64,000 nt of DNA from Sporosarcina sp. ANT_H38 (GCF_008369195.1 NZ_VOBC01000003.1:186001-250000); one strand, 5' to 3'. Shown: positions 7,171 to 15,741, numbered from the stretch's first letter. Translations and numbers: made by a program. Notes: generated by a model not told the origin, from the letters alone.

Positions 7171-7395
7171 CTATAAAGTGATCCCCACCATAAATGCCAA
7201 TCCAATCGCGTTAAAGATATATCCAATTGCCATGAAAATCGCTTTTTGGAAAGATGAAAATATATGCAAAGCAAAGTGAACACTATCAGAAAGACAGTAA
7301 TTCGTGAATGCGAGCAAAATGCCGGTTGCAATACTATAAAATTAGAAGAATGGTGATCCAACACCTACATTGGCCAACGTAGAGATAATACTCTA
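7171..7395 (-). pseudogene. Remnant of a membrane protein (C-terminal part)
   Basis: One minus-strand frame reads a hydrophobic stretch (SIISTLANVGVGSPFF, an in-frame TAA, then FYSIATGILLAF) and ends FMAIGYIFNAIGLAFMVGITL before a TAG at 7171. Two or three membrane segments, an internal stop and no start codon indicate a decayed gene end. I do not recognise the family. It lies downstream of the sugar operon, next to the rpsI-end duplicate. Confidence 0.35.
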
Positions 7396-7432
7396 AATGA
7401 CCCAGAACACAGAACAATGCTCTGCCTTTTCA

Positions 7433-8488
7433 TTATAGATTCAGACTTTCCCTATCAATAATGGTCACGCATACAGGGCGATTAACTAAATAAGATTTCC
7501 CAGTATCACTCAATAGTCCATCCTCGTGAATTCTCATTATATTAATCTGATTCGTATGCTCATTTGCAACCAATAAAAACTTGCCGTCTGGCACAATTAC
7601 AAAGCTTCGAGGCCACTCTCCTCCAGAAGGGATATTGTCTAATACTCGGAGCGTCCCGTCCGTTGAAACAATGAACGATGCAATTGAGTGATGTCCTCGG
7701 TTTGATGCATAGAGAAACAAACCCGATGGGGCAACATGAATGTCCGCACAATAATTTTCCCCTGTATATTCATTAGGGATGGTTTTTACTTTCTGAATCT
7801 GCTTCAGACTTCCTCCATCCTGCTTGAATGAGTAGGTCAAAATAGAGGAATCCAGTTCATTTATCACATAAATTATTGGTAACGATGGATGAAAGGTTAC
7901 ATGACGCGGACCTGATTGATCCCCTGTCAAAGTCTCATCCACAAAAACCAACTTTGCTTGGTCTTCATCAAATTCATATACGATTAAGCGATTCGTCCCC
8001 AAATCAGCTACTACATACCTATTTGTGCCCGGAATATTTCTAACTGTATGGGGATGTGATTTAACCCCAAGCGAAGCGGCAGTCTCTGAATAGTCATGGA
8101 TATCTGTTACACACTCAATAGTCCCCGCTTCGGTTAGTGGCTGAACAATCACATTTCCTTCTCCATAATTTGCAGTGAACAAAAATCCACTATCTTTTAC
8201 CTCGCTGTAACAAGGACCGTGCCCATGGGCAGACTGCCGGTTTAATTCAATTAGACTCGCATTTGAGAAGTCTATTTCATAACTGACAATTTGCCCTTTT
8301 TCCACTTCACTTACTGCATACAGTCTGTTAAGAGAAGGGTGCAGGGTGACAAATGACGGATTCTCAATACCTGAGATCGAGGCCGTTTTGTGTAACTCTC
8401 CATTGTCTGAGTCAAAGCTCAACCAGTGAATTAGATCCTCTTCTTCGCTACCATAGCAGCCTACGAAAACATCATATTGTTTTATCAA
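7433..8488 (-). CDS. Lactonase, seven-bladed beta-propeller (YkgB/Pgl family)
   Basis: 351 residues from a TTG at 8488 preceded by AAAAGGGGT. An ATG read 45 bp upstream would run into the previous gene. Repeated blades with NPSFVTLHPSLNRLYAV, SGPRHVTFHPSLPIIYV, GLFLYASNRG and PSGGEWPRSFVI patterns fit the 6-phosphogluconolactonase-type propeller family. Members hydrolyse sugar lactones, but many are of unknown substrate. It is the last gene of the ABC importer-GH20 operon (31 bp after the GH20 stop), so a lactone derived from the imported sugar is a reasonable inference. No signal peptide, so cytoplasmic. Confidence 0.88.
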   Translation of the reverse strand: MIKQYDVFVGCYGSEEEDLIHWLSFDSDNGELHKTASISGIENPSFVTLHPSLNRLYAVSEVEKGQIVSYEIDFSNASLIELNRQSAHGHGPCYSEVKDSGFLFTANYGEGNVIVQPLTEAGTIECVTDIHDYSETAASLGVKSHPHTVRNIPGTNRYVVADLGTNRLIVYEFDEDQAKLVFVDETLTGDQSGPRHVTFHPSLPIIYVINELDSSILTYSFKQDGGSLKQIQKVKTIPNEYTGENYCADIHVAPSGLFLYASNRGHHSIASFIVSTDGTLRVLDNIPSGGEWPRSFVIVPDGKFLLVANEHTNQINIMRIHEDGLLSDTGKSYLVNRPVCVTIIDRESLNL

Positions 8489-8519
8489 GTCATGACCCCT
8501 TTTCCCATTCCCATGAGTA

Positions 8520-10427
8520 TTAATAAATTGGAAGAACGTGAAAAAATACATTTGGAGATGCCATTCGATAATAATAGCTACACCAGCCTAGTCCTGTTGA
8601 TTTCTCAACTCCTGGGGTAAAGTATAGCCGTTCCTGTTCAAGTTCTTCAATATGATCAATTCTCTTCTCTACATAGTCATTTATTCTTTCGATTGCCGTA
8701 TCAAGCCGGTTTTGTAAACCGCCATAGCGAATATCAATGACCTCCCAGCCAAATGGCTTATTGATTTTAAACCACTGTGTACGATGGGCATCCCGAAGTG
8801 CTTTGACTCTTTTTGCAATTTCCGGCAGTTCATTAGCGGCAATTCGTTTTAGCAAATCAGTGTTTTTATCATCATAAGCCTGCTTTAGTTTCACTCCGAC
8901 TCCTGCTTTAAGTGCCAGCACGGATGCCAACTTTTCAGGTACATCGAAAATGAAATCAAGGTCAGCCGCTGCATTTCTTCCTTCATTGATTGTCTTCTCC
9001 AATTCTTCGTAATATGGCTTCATATCCAGACCTTCAACATGCTTGTCAAAAAGCCCTAGCAAAACGTCTTGCCATAGAAGAAATTTCGAAGGATTTGTCT
9101 GTTCTTTATTGTCAGGCTCTACCCCTGGAGGCGTATCCAATTGATTTAACAGCATATAAGCCTGCTCTTCGATACCTGTGCAAAACTTTACTCGCTTCGC
9201 TAATTTTTCGCGATCAACTTCTTTGGAATAGGCATGCTCGGCATAAAGTTGCAAACCTAATAATGAGGAGTAAAAGTTGTTTTCATATCCATCATCACCC
9301 CAAAGTGTGACGTATACATCTTGAACTCCCTCTTCCTTACAAGCAGAAAGTGCTGCTTCAGTCGCTTGCAAAGACAGCCCATAATTCGTAGCAAAAGTGT
9401 TCCAGACCCACATACCGCCAGCAAATGCAGGCGTCCGCCCAAATGCTTTATGCTTCTTTAATATGCTTGTATAATGATCTTTGTCTGTAGCATTATATTG
9501 CCAATACATCAACTGGACATCTTTCGGGGTCATTTCAATAATATAGTCCGGGATTTCCGTATCTTTGCTATAGTGATCTCCCGAAGAATTGGCAAGTTTC
9601 AGGAACATATCACTCCACATCATTGCCTCGAGCCCGTTCTTTTCAACGATATCCAGTACTTTTCGCAAATGAGTTGCCATCATTTCAAATCTTGGCTTAT
9701 AGCCATTCTTATTTAAATAGATGCCCCTCCCCACTTCTTCCGCTTCATCCATGCCGATGTGGATTTTCTTACTCCGGAAAGGTTTAGACACAGAACTTAT
9801 CATATTTTCAATAAATGAATAGGTTTCTTCACTTTCCAGCAGCAAAGCACCTCTTGTATCCTTGTAGCGGGATGCTGCACTCCACTTCAGAAACTCCTCC
9901 AAATGAGCCAGGGTCTGAATACATGGAATCAGCTCAATACCATAAAAGTCGGCATAATCATCTAGCGTTTCCAACTCATCATGGCTATATCTACCTCTCA
10001 TATAGCCGAAGTAGGGTTCATTATTTATCTCGAATGTATCCTCCATATATAGCATAGCGGAGTTAAATCCCATCAATGCTAGTCTGCGAATCGTATCTTT
10101 AAAAGTAGGAATTTTGATTACTGCATTTCTGGAAAGATCAAACATCGGACCAATCGTAGAGAATTGTGGACTCTCAGTCAGATCAAACTCATCCTTCTTT
10201 TCCTGCAACTGCTCGATGTATAAACCAAATGCCCTAAAAAAGTGGATTTTTTGATTGTAAATGATTTTCCCCTGGCCGTCTTTGAAAGAAATACAGAGAT
10301 CGCTTCCATCCCGTTGTTCTATCGTTAACGGAATGCCACTATCAGAAATAGCGAAGTCCAAGATCCCTTTCAGTTCCTCTATCCCGTCCATCAATTCTGC
10401 AGTATTTCCAACCAATTGAATATTCAA
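8520..10427 (-). CDS. Glycoside hydrolase family 20, cytoplasmic beta-N-acetylhexosaminidase
   Basis: 635 residues, no signal peptide. The GH20 catalytic barrel is recognisable by KKIHIGMDEAEEVG with the Asp227-Glu228 pair: Asp polarises the substrate acetamido group and Glu is the acid/base. Further barrel motifs are MMWSDMF, LMYWQY and VTLWGDDGYENN. It resembles the intracellular GH20C type rather than secreted chitobiases. A C-terminal helical region follows the barrel (about 430-620). Start is a TTG at 10427 with AAAGGAG ten bases upstream. Location 40 bp behind two sugar permeases implies hydrolysis of an imported hexosaminide (a HexNAc-containing oligosaccharide); exact sugar unknown. 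Confidence 0.9.
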   Translation of the reverse strand: MNIQLVGNTAELMDGIEELKGILDFAISDSGIPLTIEQRDGSDLCISFKDGQGKIIYNQKIHFFRAFGLYIEQLQEKKDEFDLTESPQFSTIGPMFDLSRNAVIKIPTFKDTIRRLALMGFNSAMLYMEDTFEINNEPYFGYMRGRYSHDELETLDDYADFYGIELIPCIQTLAHLEEFLKWSAASRYKDTRGALLLESEETYSFIENMISSVSKPFRSKKIHIGMDEAEEVGRGIYLNKNGYKPRFEMMATHLRKVLDIVEKNGLEAMMWSDMFLKLANSSGDHYSKDTEIPDYIIEMTPKDVQLMYWQYNATDKDHYTSILKKHKAFGRTPAFAGGMWVWNTFATNYGLSLQATEAALSACKEEGVQDVYVTLWGDDGYENNFYSSLLGLQLYAEHAYSKEVDREKLAKRVKFCTGIEEQAYMLLNQLDTPPGVEPDNKEQTNPSKFLLWQDVLLGLFDKHVEGLDMKPYYEELEKTINEGRNAAADLDFIFDVPEKLASVLALKAGVGVKLKQAYDDKNTDLLKRIAANELPEIAKRVKALRDAHRTQWFKINKPFGWEVIDIRYGGLQNRLDTAIERINDYVEKRIDHIEELEQERLYFTPGVEKSTGLGWCSYYYRMASPNVFFHVLPIY

Positions 10428-10466
10428 CGCATACCAACTCCTTTTGACATTATAGTAGCCGGATTA

Positions 10467-11345
10467 TCATTTTACTGAACCTGACGTTGCTCCCTTTTCA
10501 AACGTTTTTTGAGCAAACAAGTAGAAAATGACTATCGGAACGACCGTCATAGTAATCGCCGCAGTCATTAATCCGTAATCCGTTCCATACTGTGAGCTTA
10601 CTTGCGACAGCAACACCACGATAGGACGGACACTTTCATGCTCGACAAAAATGAGGGACGAGAAAAGGTCATTGTACGACCATAGGAAAACAAAAGTTGC
10701 CACCGTTCCAAAAACAGGAAGAGATACCGGGAGGAATATTTTGAAAAACATTGTCCAACGGTTACACCCGTCAATGACAGATGCCTCTTCCAGTTCACGA
10801 GGAATTGTTGCCATATAGCCACTGATTACCAGGATGGCAAAAGGCAAATTCCCGGCTGTCTGCGGGATAATCAACCCTAAATAAGTATTAACTAGCCCCA
10901 AATCAATCATCATTCGATATACCGGAACAATCGTTGCAAAGGAAGGAATTAGCAAAGAGGCAATCAAAGCCATTTGCAGGAAACCCCTTAGTCTGAAACT
11001 CATTCTGGCCATAACAAAAGAAGCTAGTCCCCCAAAGAAAAGAACTAATAGAACTACCGAGCCCGAAATAATTAAACTATTCACATAACTCTTACCGATA
11101 TTAATTGTACTAAATGCATTTATGTAGTTTTGCAGGGTTGGGTCCGCCGGAAAACTAAACGTGTTGGTAATAATATCTCGAGATGGTTTAAACGAGTTTA
11201 TCAATACCCATACGAGGGGGAATATTGTAGATACAGCCCAAATGGATAGAATAATATAAACAAATACTTTCCCGAATTTCGACTTGATTAAATACTTGCT
11301 TTGGAAACTTTCCCAAAAAGTAAGTTTGTTTTTGTCAGTATTCAA
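10467..11345 (-). CDS. Carbohydrate ABC transporter permease, MalG type
   Basis: 292 residues with six membrane segments (first at about 27-48). The cytoplasmic EAA loop that docks the ATPase is EEASVIDGCNRWTMFFKIF, around residues 190-210. It belongs to the CUT1 family, importing oligosaccharides together with the MalF-type partner 23 bp upstream. No ATPase gene is nearby; CUT1 systems of Bacillales usually share a general MsmX-type ATPase, which is presumably encoded elsewhere. Confidence 0.93.
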   Translation of the reverse strand: MNTDKNKLTFWESFQSKYLIKSKFGKVFVYIILSIWAVSTIFPLVWVLINSFKPSRDIITNTFSFPADPTLQNYINAFSTINIGKSYVNSLIISGSVVLLVLFFGGLASFVMARMSFRLRGFLQMALIASLLIPSFATIVPVYRMMIDLGLVNTYLGLIIPQTAGNLPFAILVISGYMATIPRELEEASVIDGCNRWTMFFKIFLPVSLPVFGTVATFVFLWSYNDLFSSLIFVEHESVRPIVVLLSQVSSQYGTDYGLMTAAITMTVVPIVIFYLFAQKTFEKGATSGSVK

Positions 11346-11367
11346 AAGTGATCACCGCTTTTTTGAA

Positions 11368-12240
11368 TTAGTATGTGACGTCTTCAGATTTCAAGAGTTT
11401 GTTTGTAACAATTGCCAATGTAAGACCGATTACTACCATTAAGACGGCAAGTGTCGCTCCGTAGCCTACATTTGCATCCACAAACGCCTTTTGATACATA
11501 TATGTCCCAAGTACCTCTGAAGATCTGGCAGGGCCGCCCCTTGTAATGATGTATACAAGCTCAAATATTTTTAATGCACCCGTGATGGCTAATATTAAAC
11601 ATACTTTAATATCGCTAACAATAAGTGGTATCGTAATTTTGGTTAACTTTTGGAATCCTGTTACTCCCTCAAGCTGTGCAGCCTCATAAAAGTCCTGTGG
11701 GATTTTTCCAATTGCGGTCAGGAAGATAACAAAGTAAAACCCGACATAGCTCCAAATCGTAGGAATGGCAACCATATAGAGGGATGACTGTTCTGTCAGC
11801 CATAATACACGCTCAAAGCCAAGACTAATTAGGATTTCATTCAAAAGCCCGTTTCTATAGTTGTAGATTAAAGTAAACAACAAACCGATGGCTGCTCCCG
11901 AGATAACAACTGGAAAAAAGAAAGTTGTTCTAAAAAAACCAGCTCCGACTTTAATGGAATCTACCATAACTGCCAAAATCAACGCTATACCTACCTGGAA
12001 GATAGCTACATACAGCATCAGTTGCAGTGAGTTCAATGTTGCTTTTTTTGCTATTTCATCAGCAAAAAGTCTTTTGTAATTATCCCATCCAACAAAGGTC
12101 GAATTAAAAAAGCCATCCGTTTTGTAAAAACTTTGAATAAAGTTTTCGAAAAAAGGGACATACATAAAAACTGAAGTAATCAGCACGGCTGGGGCTAGAA
12201 ATAAGATGATAAACAACTTATCGCCTTTCATATTTTTCAT
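11368..12240 (-). CDS. Carbohydrate ABC transporter permease, MalF type
   Basis: 290 residues with six membrane segments (first at about 9-30) and the EAA docking loop FYEAAQLEGVTGFQKLTKI around residues 183-201. It pairs with the next gene to form the CUT1 channel. The start ATG at 12240 has an AAGGAGTAT site. It is separated from the binding-protein gene by a stable hairpin, which could lower expression relative to the binding protein. Confidence 0.93.
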   Translation of the reverse strand: MKNMKGDKLFIILFLAPAVLITSVFMYVPFFENFIQSFYKTDGFFNSTFVGWDNYKRLFADEIAKKATLNSLQLMLYVAIFQVGIALILAVMVDSIKVGAGFFRTTFFFPVVISGAAIGLLFTLIYNYRNGLLNEILISLGFERVLWLTEQSSLYMVAIPTIWSYVGFYFVIFLTAIGKIPQDFYEAAQLEGVTGFQKLTKITIPLIVSDIKVCLILAITGALKIFELVYIITRGGPARSSEVLGTYMYQKAFVDANVGYGATLAVLMVVIGLTLAIVTNKLLKSEDVTY

Positions 12241-12273
12241 AAGATACTCCTTTACCTACTTCATTATTAAGAA

Positions 12274-12309
12274 GTTTGCTTTGCCACATATGCATGTAGC
12301 AAAGCAAAC
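12274..12309 (-). other. Intercistronic hairpin between binding protein and permease genes
   Basis: GTTTGCTTTGC (12274-12284) and its exact complement GCAAAGCAAAC (12299-12309) form an 11-bp stem. The loop adds a second ACAT/ATGT pairing. The minus-strand continuation is only TTCTTAAT, a weak T tract. Such hairpins after a binding-protein gene commonly stabilise the upstream mRNA or partly terminate; that role here is an inference. Confidence 0.75.
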
Positions 12310-12322
12310 CGACAATTTCTGC

Positions 12323-13621
12323 TTATTCCATTGCTGCTGCTTCATCCAATACTTGTTTACCTGTTTTAGCTCCACTCACAATCTCAGGGACACTAGTTCT
12401 CATGTGTGTGAAAGCTTCTGGAGTAATACGGTCATTGATTGGTGCGTCAATAGCCGGAGCATCCTTAAGTAATTTATGCCCAACCGCAATGTTCGGTTCC
12501 AAATCTGTCAACTCGCCTTTTGCAGGGATTTGTCCAGTTGCTCCCGCTAGACGTACGATGCTTTCTTCTGAAGTCAAGAAGTTGAATAGTTTTACAGTAG
12601 CATCTCGCTTATTATCATCGTTAAATGCTTTCGTACTGATAAACCAACCTTGTGATGCTCCACCGACTAATTCTCCAGTTTCGCCACCGTTTTTATTCGG
12701 CATAGGTAAAACTGTTACATTTTTATCAATGCCAGCTTCCTTTATAGCTCCCCATGCCCATGAACCTTCAAGCAACATAGCCGCTTGTTCTTGATTGAAT
12801 AGGCTTGCAGCCATTGCAAGGTCAATCGTTGCCGCATCTTTAGGGAATGCGCCCATTTTTGCGTGTTTGCCAATTAAATCTAAACCTTCAGCCCATACTG
12901 CGTTTTTATCAGATAGAGCTGAACTGTAAGGCTCCATACCGCCTGCAGCTAAAATATAGTGTTCAACTACATAGTAGGAATCTTCCGTAGAGACTGCAAC
13001 AGGAATAATGTCTGTTTTTGCAAACTCCTCAATTGCTTTTTCGTACAATTCCCAAGTTGTTGGCAATTCAATGCCATGCTCTTTAAATAAGCTTTCATTC
13101 ACAAATAAAGCTTCATAAAATCCAGTTTGTGGTGCAGCATAGATTTTTCCGTCTGCATTTCTTTGTTGCTCCAACATTGAATTGTAGCCTGAAAGATCAA
13201 TACCTTCAGCGTTTTCCAGATCGATGACTTTTCCTTCTTTGATAATGCCTTCCGCATCTACTGTATTAAAGTAGAACATGAGCTCTGGTTCATTATCAGA
13301 AGAAAAGTCTGTATTGACTTTTGTTCGAATAGTGCCGGCATCAGCTGTTTGAGATTCATTCGTAATTTTTACCCCTTCATTTGCTGCTTCAAATTCCTTT
13401 ACCAATTCTTCAAGTACTGCACCTGTGGGATCAGTACCAGCCATCGTTGTAACAATCTTGAGATCCACGTTACCTTTGTCGCTTTCGTCAGCGCTTTTGT
13501 TAGCGCTTTCTTTCGGGGCTTCGCTGGACGATTTATCCCCCGCACCGCATGCTGACATGACAACAAGTAAAATTGACATGAATAGAGCTACCGAACCCAA
13601 TCTTCTGAATTTCTTCTTCAT
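12323..13621 (-). CDS. Sugar-binding lipoprotein of the ABC importer (family 1 extracellular binding protein)
   Basis: 432 residues from the ATG at 13621 (site AAAGGGGGAG). A lipoprotein signal ends V-V-M-S-A-C, so the protein is anchored at Cys25. A Ser/Glu/Lys/Asp linker (about 26-60) leads into a periplasmic-binding fold of the MalE/CUT1 type, with the usual WELYEKAIEEF and LLEGSWAWGAI segments. It captures the oligosaccharide for the two permeases downstream. First gene of a five-gene operon with its own promoter and repeated operator-like motif. Confidence 0.93.
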   Translation of the reverse strand: MKKKFRRLGSVALFMSILLVVMSACGAGDKSSSEAPKESANKSADESDKGNVDLKIVTTMAGTDPTGAVLEELVKEFEAANEGVKITNESQTADAGTIRTKVNTDFSSDNEPELMFYFNTVDAEGIIKEGKVIDLENAEGIDLSGYNSMLEQQRNADGKIYAAPQTGFYEALFVNESLFKEHGIELPTTWELYEKAIEEFAKTDIIPVAVSTEDSYYVVEHYILAAGGMEPYSSALSDKNAVWAEGLDLIGKHAKMGAFPKDAATIDLAMAASLFNQEQAAMLLEGSWAWGAIKEAGIDKNVTVLPMPNKNGGETGELVGGASQGWFISTKAFNDDNKRDATVKLFNFLTSEESIVRLAGATGQIPAKGELTDLEPNIAVGHKLLKDAPAIDAPINDRITPEAFTHMRTSVPEIVSGAKTGKQVLDEAAAME

Positions 13622-13661
13622 TAATTGCTCCCCCTTTATCTTCATTGATTACATTATGAGG

Positions 13662-13685
13662 TTGTCTAGTTGTCTAGTTGTCTAT
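13662..13685. promoter_or_regulatory. Triple tandem TTGTCTAG operator-like repeat
   Basis: TTGTCTAG, TTGTCTAG and TTGTCTAT follow one another with no spacer (period 8 bp). They cover the first transcribed bases downstream of the sugar-operon -10 box (13690-13695). A repressor binding here would block initiation. TGTCTAG half-sites recall GntR/HutC-type operators, but the direct, not inverted, arrangement is unusual. No regulator gene lies in the window. Confidence 0.6.
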
Positions 13686-13689
13686 ACAT

Positions 13690-13718
13690 ATAATATATCA
13701 TCCACGTAAAACAATCAA
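13690..13718 (-). promoter_or_regulatory. Sigma-A promoter of the sugar importer operon
   Basis: TTGATT (13718-13713), 17-bp spacer, TATTAT (13695-13690) on the minus strand, about 70 bp before the binding-protein start codon. Confidence 0.75.
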
Positions 13719-14168
13719 TAACTATTTTAAATATTTACCTAATTCTAAATACTAGTATGATCATTTACAGATTGTACACAAATTGATCTCGCTGTTTCTA
13801 TGAAAAAAATCGGATACAGAGGAGCTTCACTGTATTACGGGTGCACGGTTTCAGGTATACTCATGCTCCCTTTTATTCGAAGCAAGGACTCTGACGAAGG
13901 CTACACAAATCCAATTAGATTATAGAAATTTCCAAATAACTACGAATGTCTACCCGCATGTCTCTAATAAGATAAAAGGAAATACAGTGAAATTGTTCAA
14001 TGATTATCTAGCAGTTTAAGCAAGGGCTATTCAATTCAAATTTCCACATTAAAAATACCCCTCCCGATTTTCTCGGAAACAAGGAGTAAACATTGATGGT
14101 ATAGCACTTCTGTTTATTACCCATTTTCTAGCATCAAACACTGGTAAGAAAGTCGTAAAAGTCTACTT
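13719..14168. other. Gene-free stretch upstream of the sugar operon
   Basis: I see no open reading frame, RNA gene or clear repeat in these 450 bases in either strand. They are AT-rich and have stops in all frames. They link the sugar-operon promoter to long repeat copy B. Confidence 0.6.
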
Positions 14169-14833
14169 TTGCAACTGGACCATTTCCGGCTCGCTTTCGG
14201 CGAAATAATTACGACAGCTTTGAAAATAAGAATAGATAGGTTAACTAAAGAATCCTACTAACAACACTTGACGCTTGGGGATGCCTCCCGCTATAAGCCA
14301 GAGAGAAAAACACTGTCAGTCTTATCGCTTCGGCTGCCCCAGTAGATGCCTTCGCTGGAGATTATATGAAAAGCATAAGTTCAACATATATAGATCACTT
14401 TTTAAAGAAGTTATAAGTGCCTGAAGATACAATTTCGGACACGCTAGCACTTTTTACAACGTGTTCCTTGCTTACTTTCAAAAAAGTACATGCTTCTCTT
14501 CATGTGATGCCCTATAGCAAGTGGCACTTCCTTCAAAAAAAAAAAAAAATAATAACCATAGAGAAGGAGTGAGCCGCCAAAATTGTATCTTTGGCGGCCC
14601 TATCCAGATAGAAGGCTAACTATTCTTTTGTCCCAGTAAGCTCTAGCACTTCGTGTACCTGTGAATTTGGAGAGCAACGGATAAACGACCACCAAACAAT
14701 TCCTTACACATCAAGACATCTCTGTAATGGTTTTGAAGTCGTTCAAACCAGAGCGATCCAAACATACTGTACACGAAGCTCCTAGTGTTTAATTTAGTTA
14801 TTTAATGGATACATTTTAGTTAATCAACAGACG
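14169..14833 (+). repeat. Long diverged intergenic repeat, copy B
   Basis: Matches copy A at 2538-3143 in the same orientation, sharing the block series ACTGGACCATTTC, CGCTTTCGGC, AAGATACAATTTCGG, GTGATGCCCTATAG, AGCCGCCAAAATTG and GTTAATCAACAGACGTGA. Copy B has about 80 extra bases at 14588-14668 and contains an exact 9-bp hairpin GCCGCCAAA/TTTGGCGGC (14573-14598). AAGATACAATTT near 14423 recurs inverted near 14580, giving the inner 170-190 bp unit inverted ends. It ends only 12 bp from the rpsI terminator. No coding sequence is visible. Confidence 0.75.
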
Positions 14834-14845
14834 TGATAGTACAAC

Positions 14846-14880
14846 AAAAAAACCCTCTTCCACGAATGGAAAAGGGTTTT
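14846..14880 (-). terminator. Terminator of rplM-rpsI
   Basis: AACCCTTTTCCA, loop TTCG, TGGAAGAGGGTT and seven T on the minus strand, directly after rpsI. A decayed copy lies at 7067-7099. Confidence 0.92.
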
Positions 14881-14891
14881 GATTTGAAAGA

Positions 14892-15284
14892 TTAACGTTT
14901 TGAGAACTGTGGTGCACGACGTGCGCCTTTAAGACCTGGTTTTTTACGTTCTTTCATTCTTGCATCACGAGTAAGAAGTCCTGCTGATTTAAGCGCTGGA
15001 CGGAAGTCAGGGTCTACTTGAAGTAGAGCACGTGCAACTCCGTGACGGATTGCTCCTGCTTGTCCAGTGTATCCACCACCATCAACGTTTACAAGGATAT
15101 TGTAGCTTCCAAGAGTTTCCGTAATTACAAGTGGTTGTTTGATGATTTCGCGAAGTGTCGCGAATGGTACGTAGTCTTCTACGTCGCGCTTGTTGATGAT
15201 AATTGTGCCATCTCCAGGAACTAGACGTACACGAGCTACTGAGCTTTTACGACGGCCTGTGCCGAGATATTGTACTTGTGCCAA
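14892..15284 (-). CDS. rpsI: 30S ribosomal protein S9
   Basis: 130 residues, full length for S9. It opens with the typical [16 protein letters not shown] and closes with the basic tail ending APQFSKR that reaches the P-site tRNA. It follows rplM by 19 bp in a two-gene operon, as in other Bacillales. The final codons and the terminator are duplicated in decayed form at 7067-7143, which makes the rpsI 3' end the likely insertion point of the accessory region. Confidence 0.98.
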   Translation of the reverse strand: MAQVQYLGTGRRKSSVARVRLVPGDGTIIINKRDVEDYVPFATLREIIKQPLVITETLGSYNILVNVDGGGYTGQAGAIRHGVARALLQVDPDFRPALKSAGLLTRDARMKERKKPGLKGARRAPQFSKR

Positions 15285-15303
15285 GTTGTTTCCTCCTCTT
15301 TAA

Positions 15304-15741
15304 TTAACCGCGAAGTACGAATACTTCTGGTTGTTGTGCTGCGTGCGGGTGATCCGGTCCAGCGTATACGTTAAGTTTTCTGTATGTTTGACGGCCTAAA
15401 GGACCTTTTGGAAGCATTCCTTTAATTGCAAGTTCAAGCATTTTTGTCGGGAAGTTTGTACGCATTTCAAGAGCCGTACGTTGTTTCATGCTGCCCGTGT
15501 AACCTGAGTGACGGTAGTAAATTTTGTCTTTCAATTTGTTACCTGTAAGATGAATCTTTTCTGCATTGATGATGATGACATGGTCACCTGTATCAACGTG
15601 TGGTGTGAACGTAGGTTTATGTTTGCCGCGCAAAAGTGATGCAACTTCAGAAGCAAGACGACCAAGCGTCTGTCCTTCAGCGTCGACAACGAGCCATTTA
15701 CGCTCTACTTCGTGACCTTTAGCCATGAATGTTGTACGCAT
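15304..15741 (-). CDS. rplM: 50S ribosomal protein L13
   Basis: 145 residues starting [16 protein letters not shown], the standard Firmicute start, with AGGAGG upstream. Motifs [18 protein letters not shown] and the C-terminal [14 protein letters not shown] are characteristic. L13 is an early 23S rRNA assembly protein. It has its own promoter and a structured leader of about 100 nt, downstream of truA. Confidence 0.98.
   Translation of the reverse strand: MRTTFMAKGHEVERKWLVVDAEGQTLGRLASEVASLLRGKHKPTFTPHVDTGDHVIIINAEKIHLTGNKLKDKIYYRHSGYTGSMKQRTALEMRTNFPTKMLELAIKGMLPKGPLGRQTYRKLNVYAGPDHPHAAQQPEVFVLRG

Noticed and set aside
7167..7364. 65-residue minus-strand frame starting MLDHHSSN
   Set aside because: It is in a different frame from the hydrophobic remnant that ends at 7171 and looks like random sequence; only the other frame resembles a membrane protein.
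14536..14550. Run of A at 14536-14550 as a transposon poly-A tail
   Set aside because: Copy A shows an AT-rich tract at the same place, so it is simple slippage within the repeat.
7145..14845. Accessory region as an intact integrative element
   Set aside because: No integrase, excisionase, relaxase or phage gene is visible; only bounding repeats support an old insertion.
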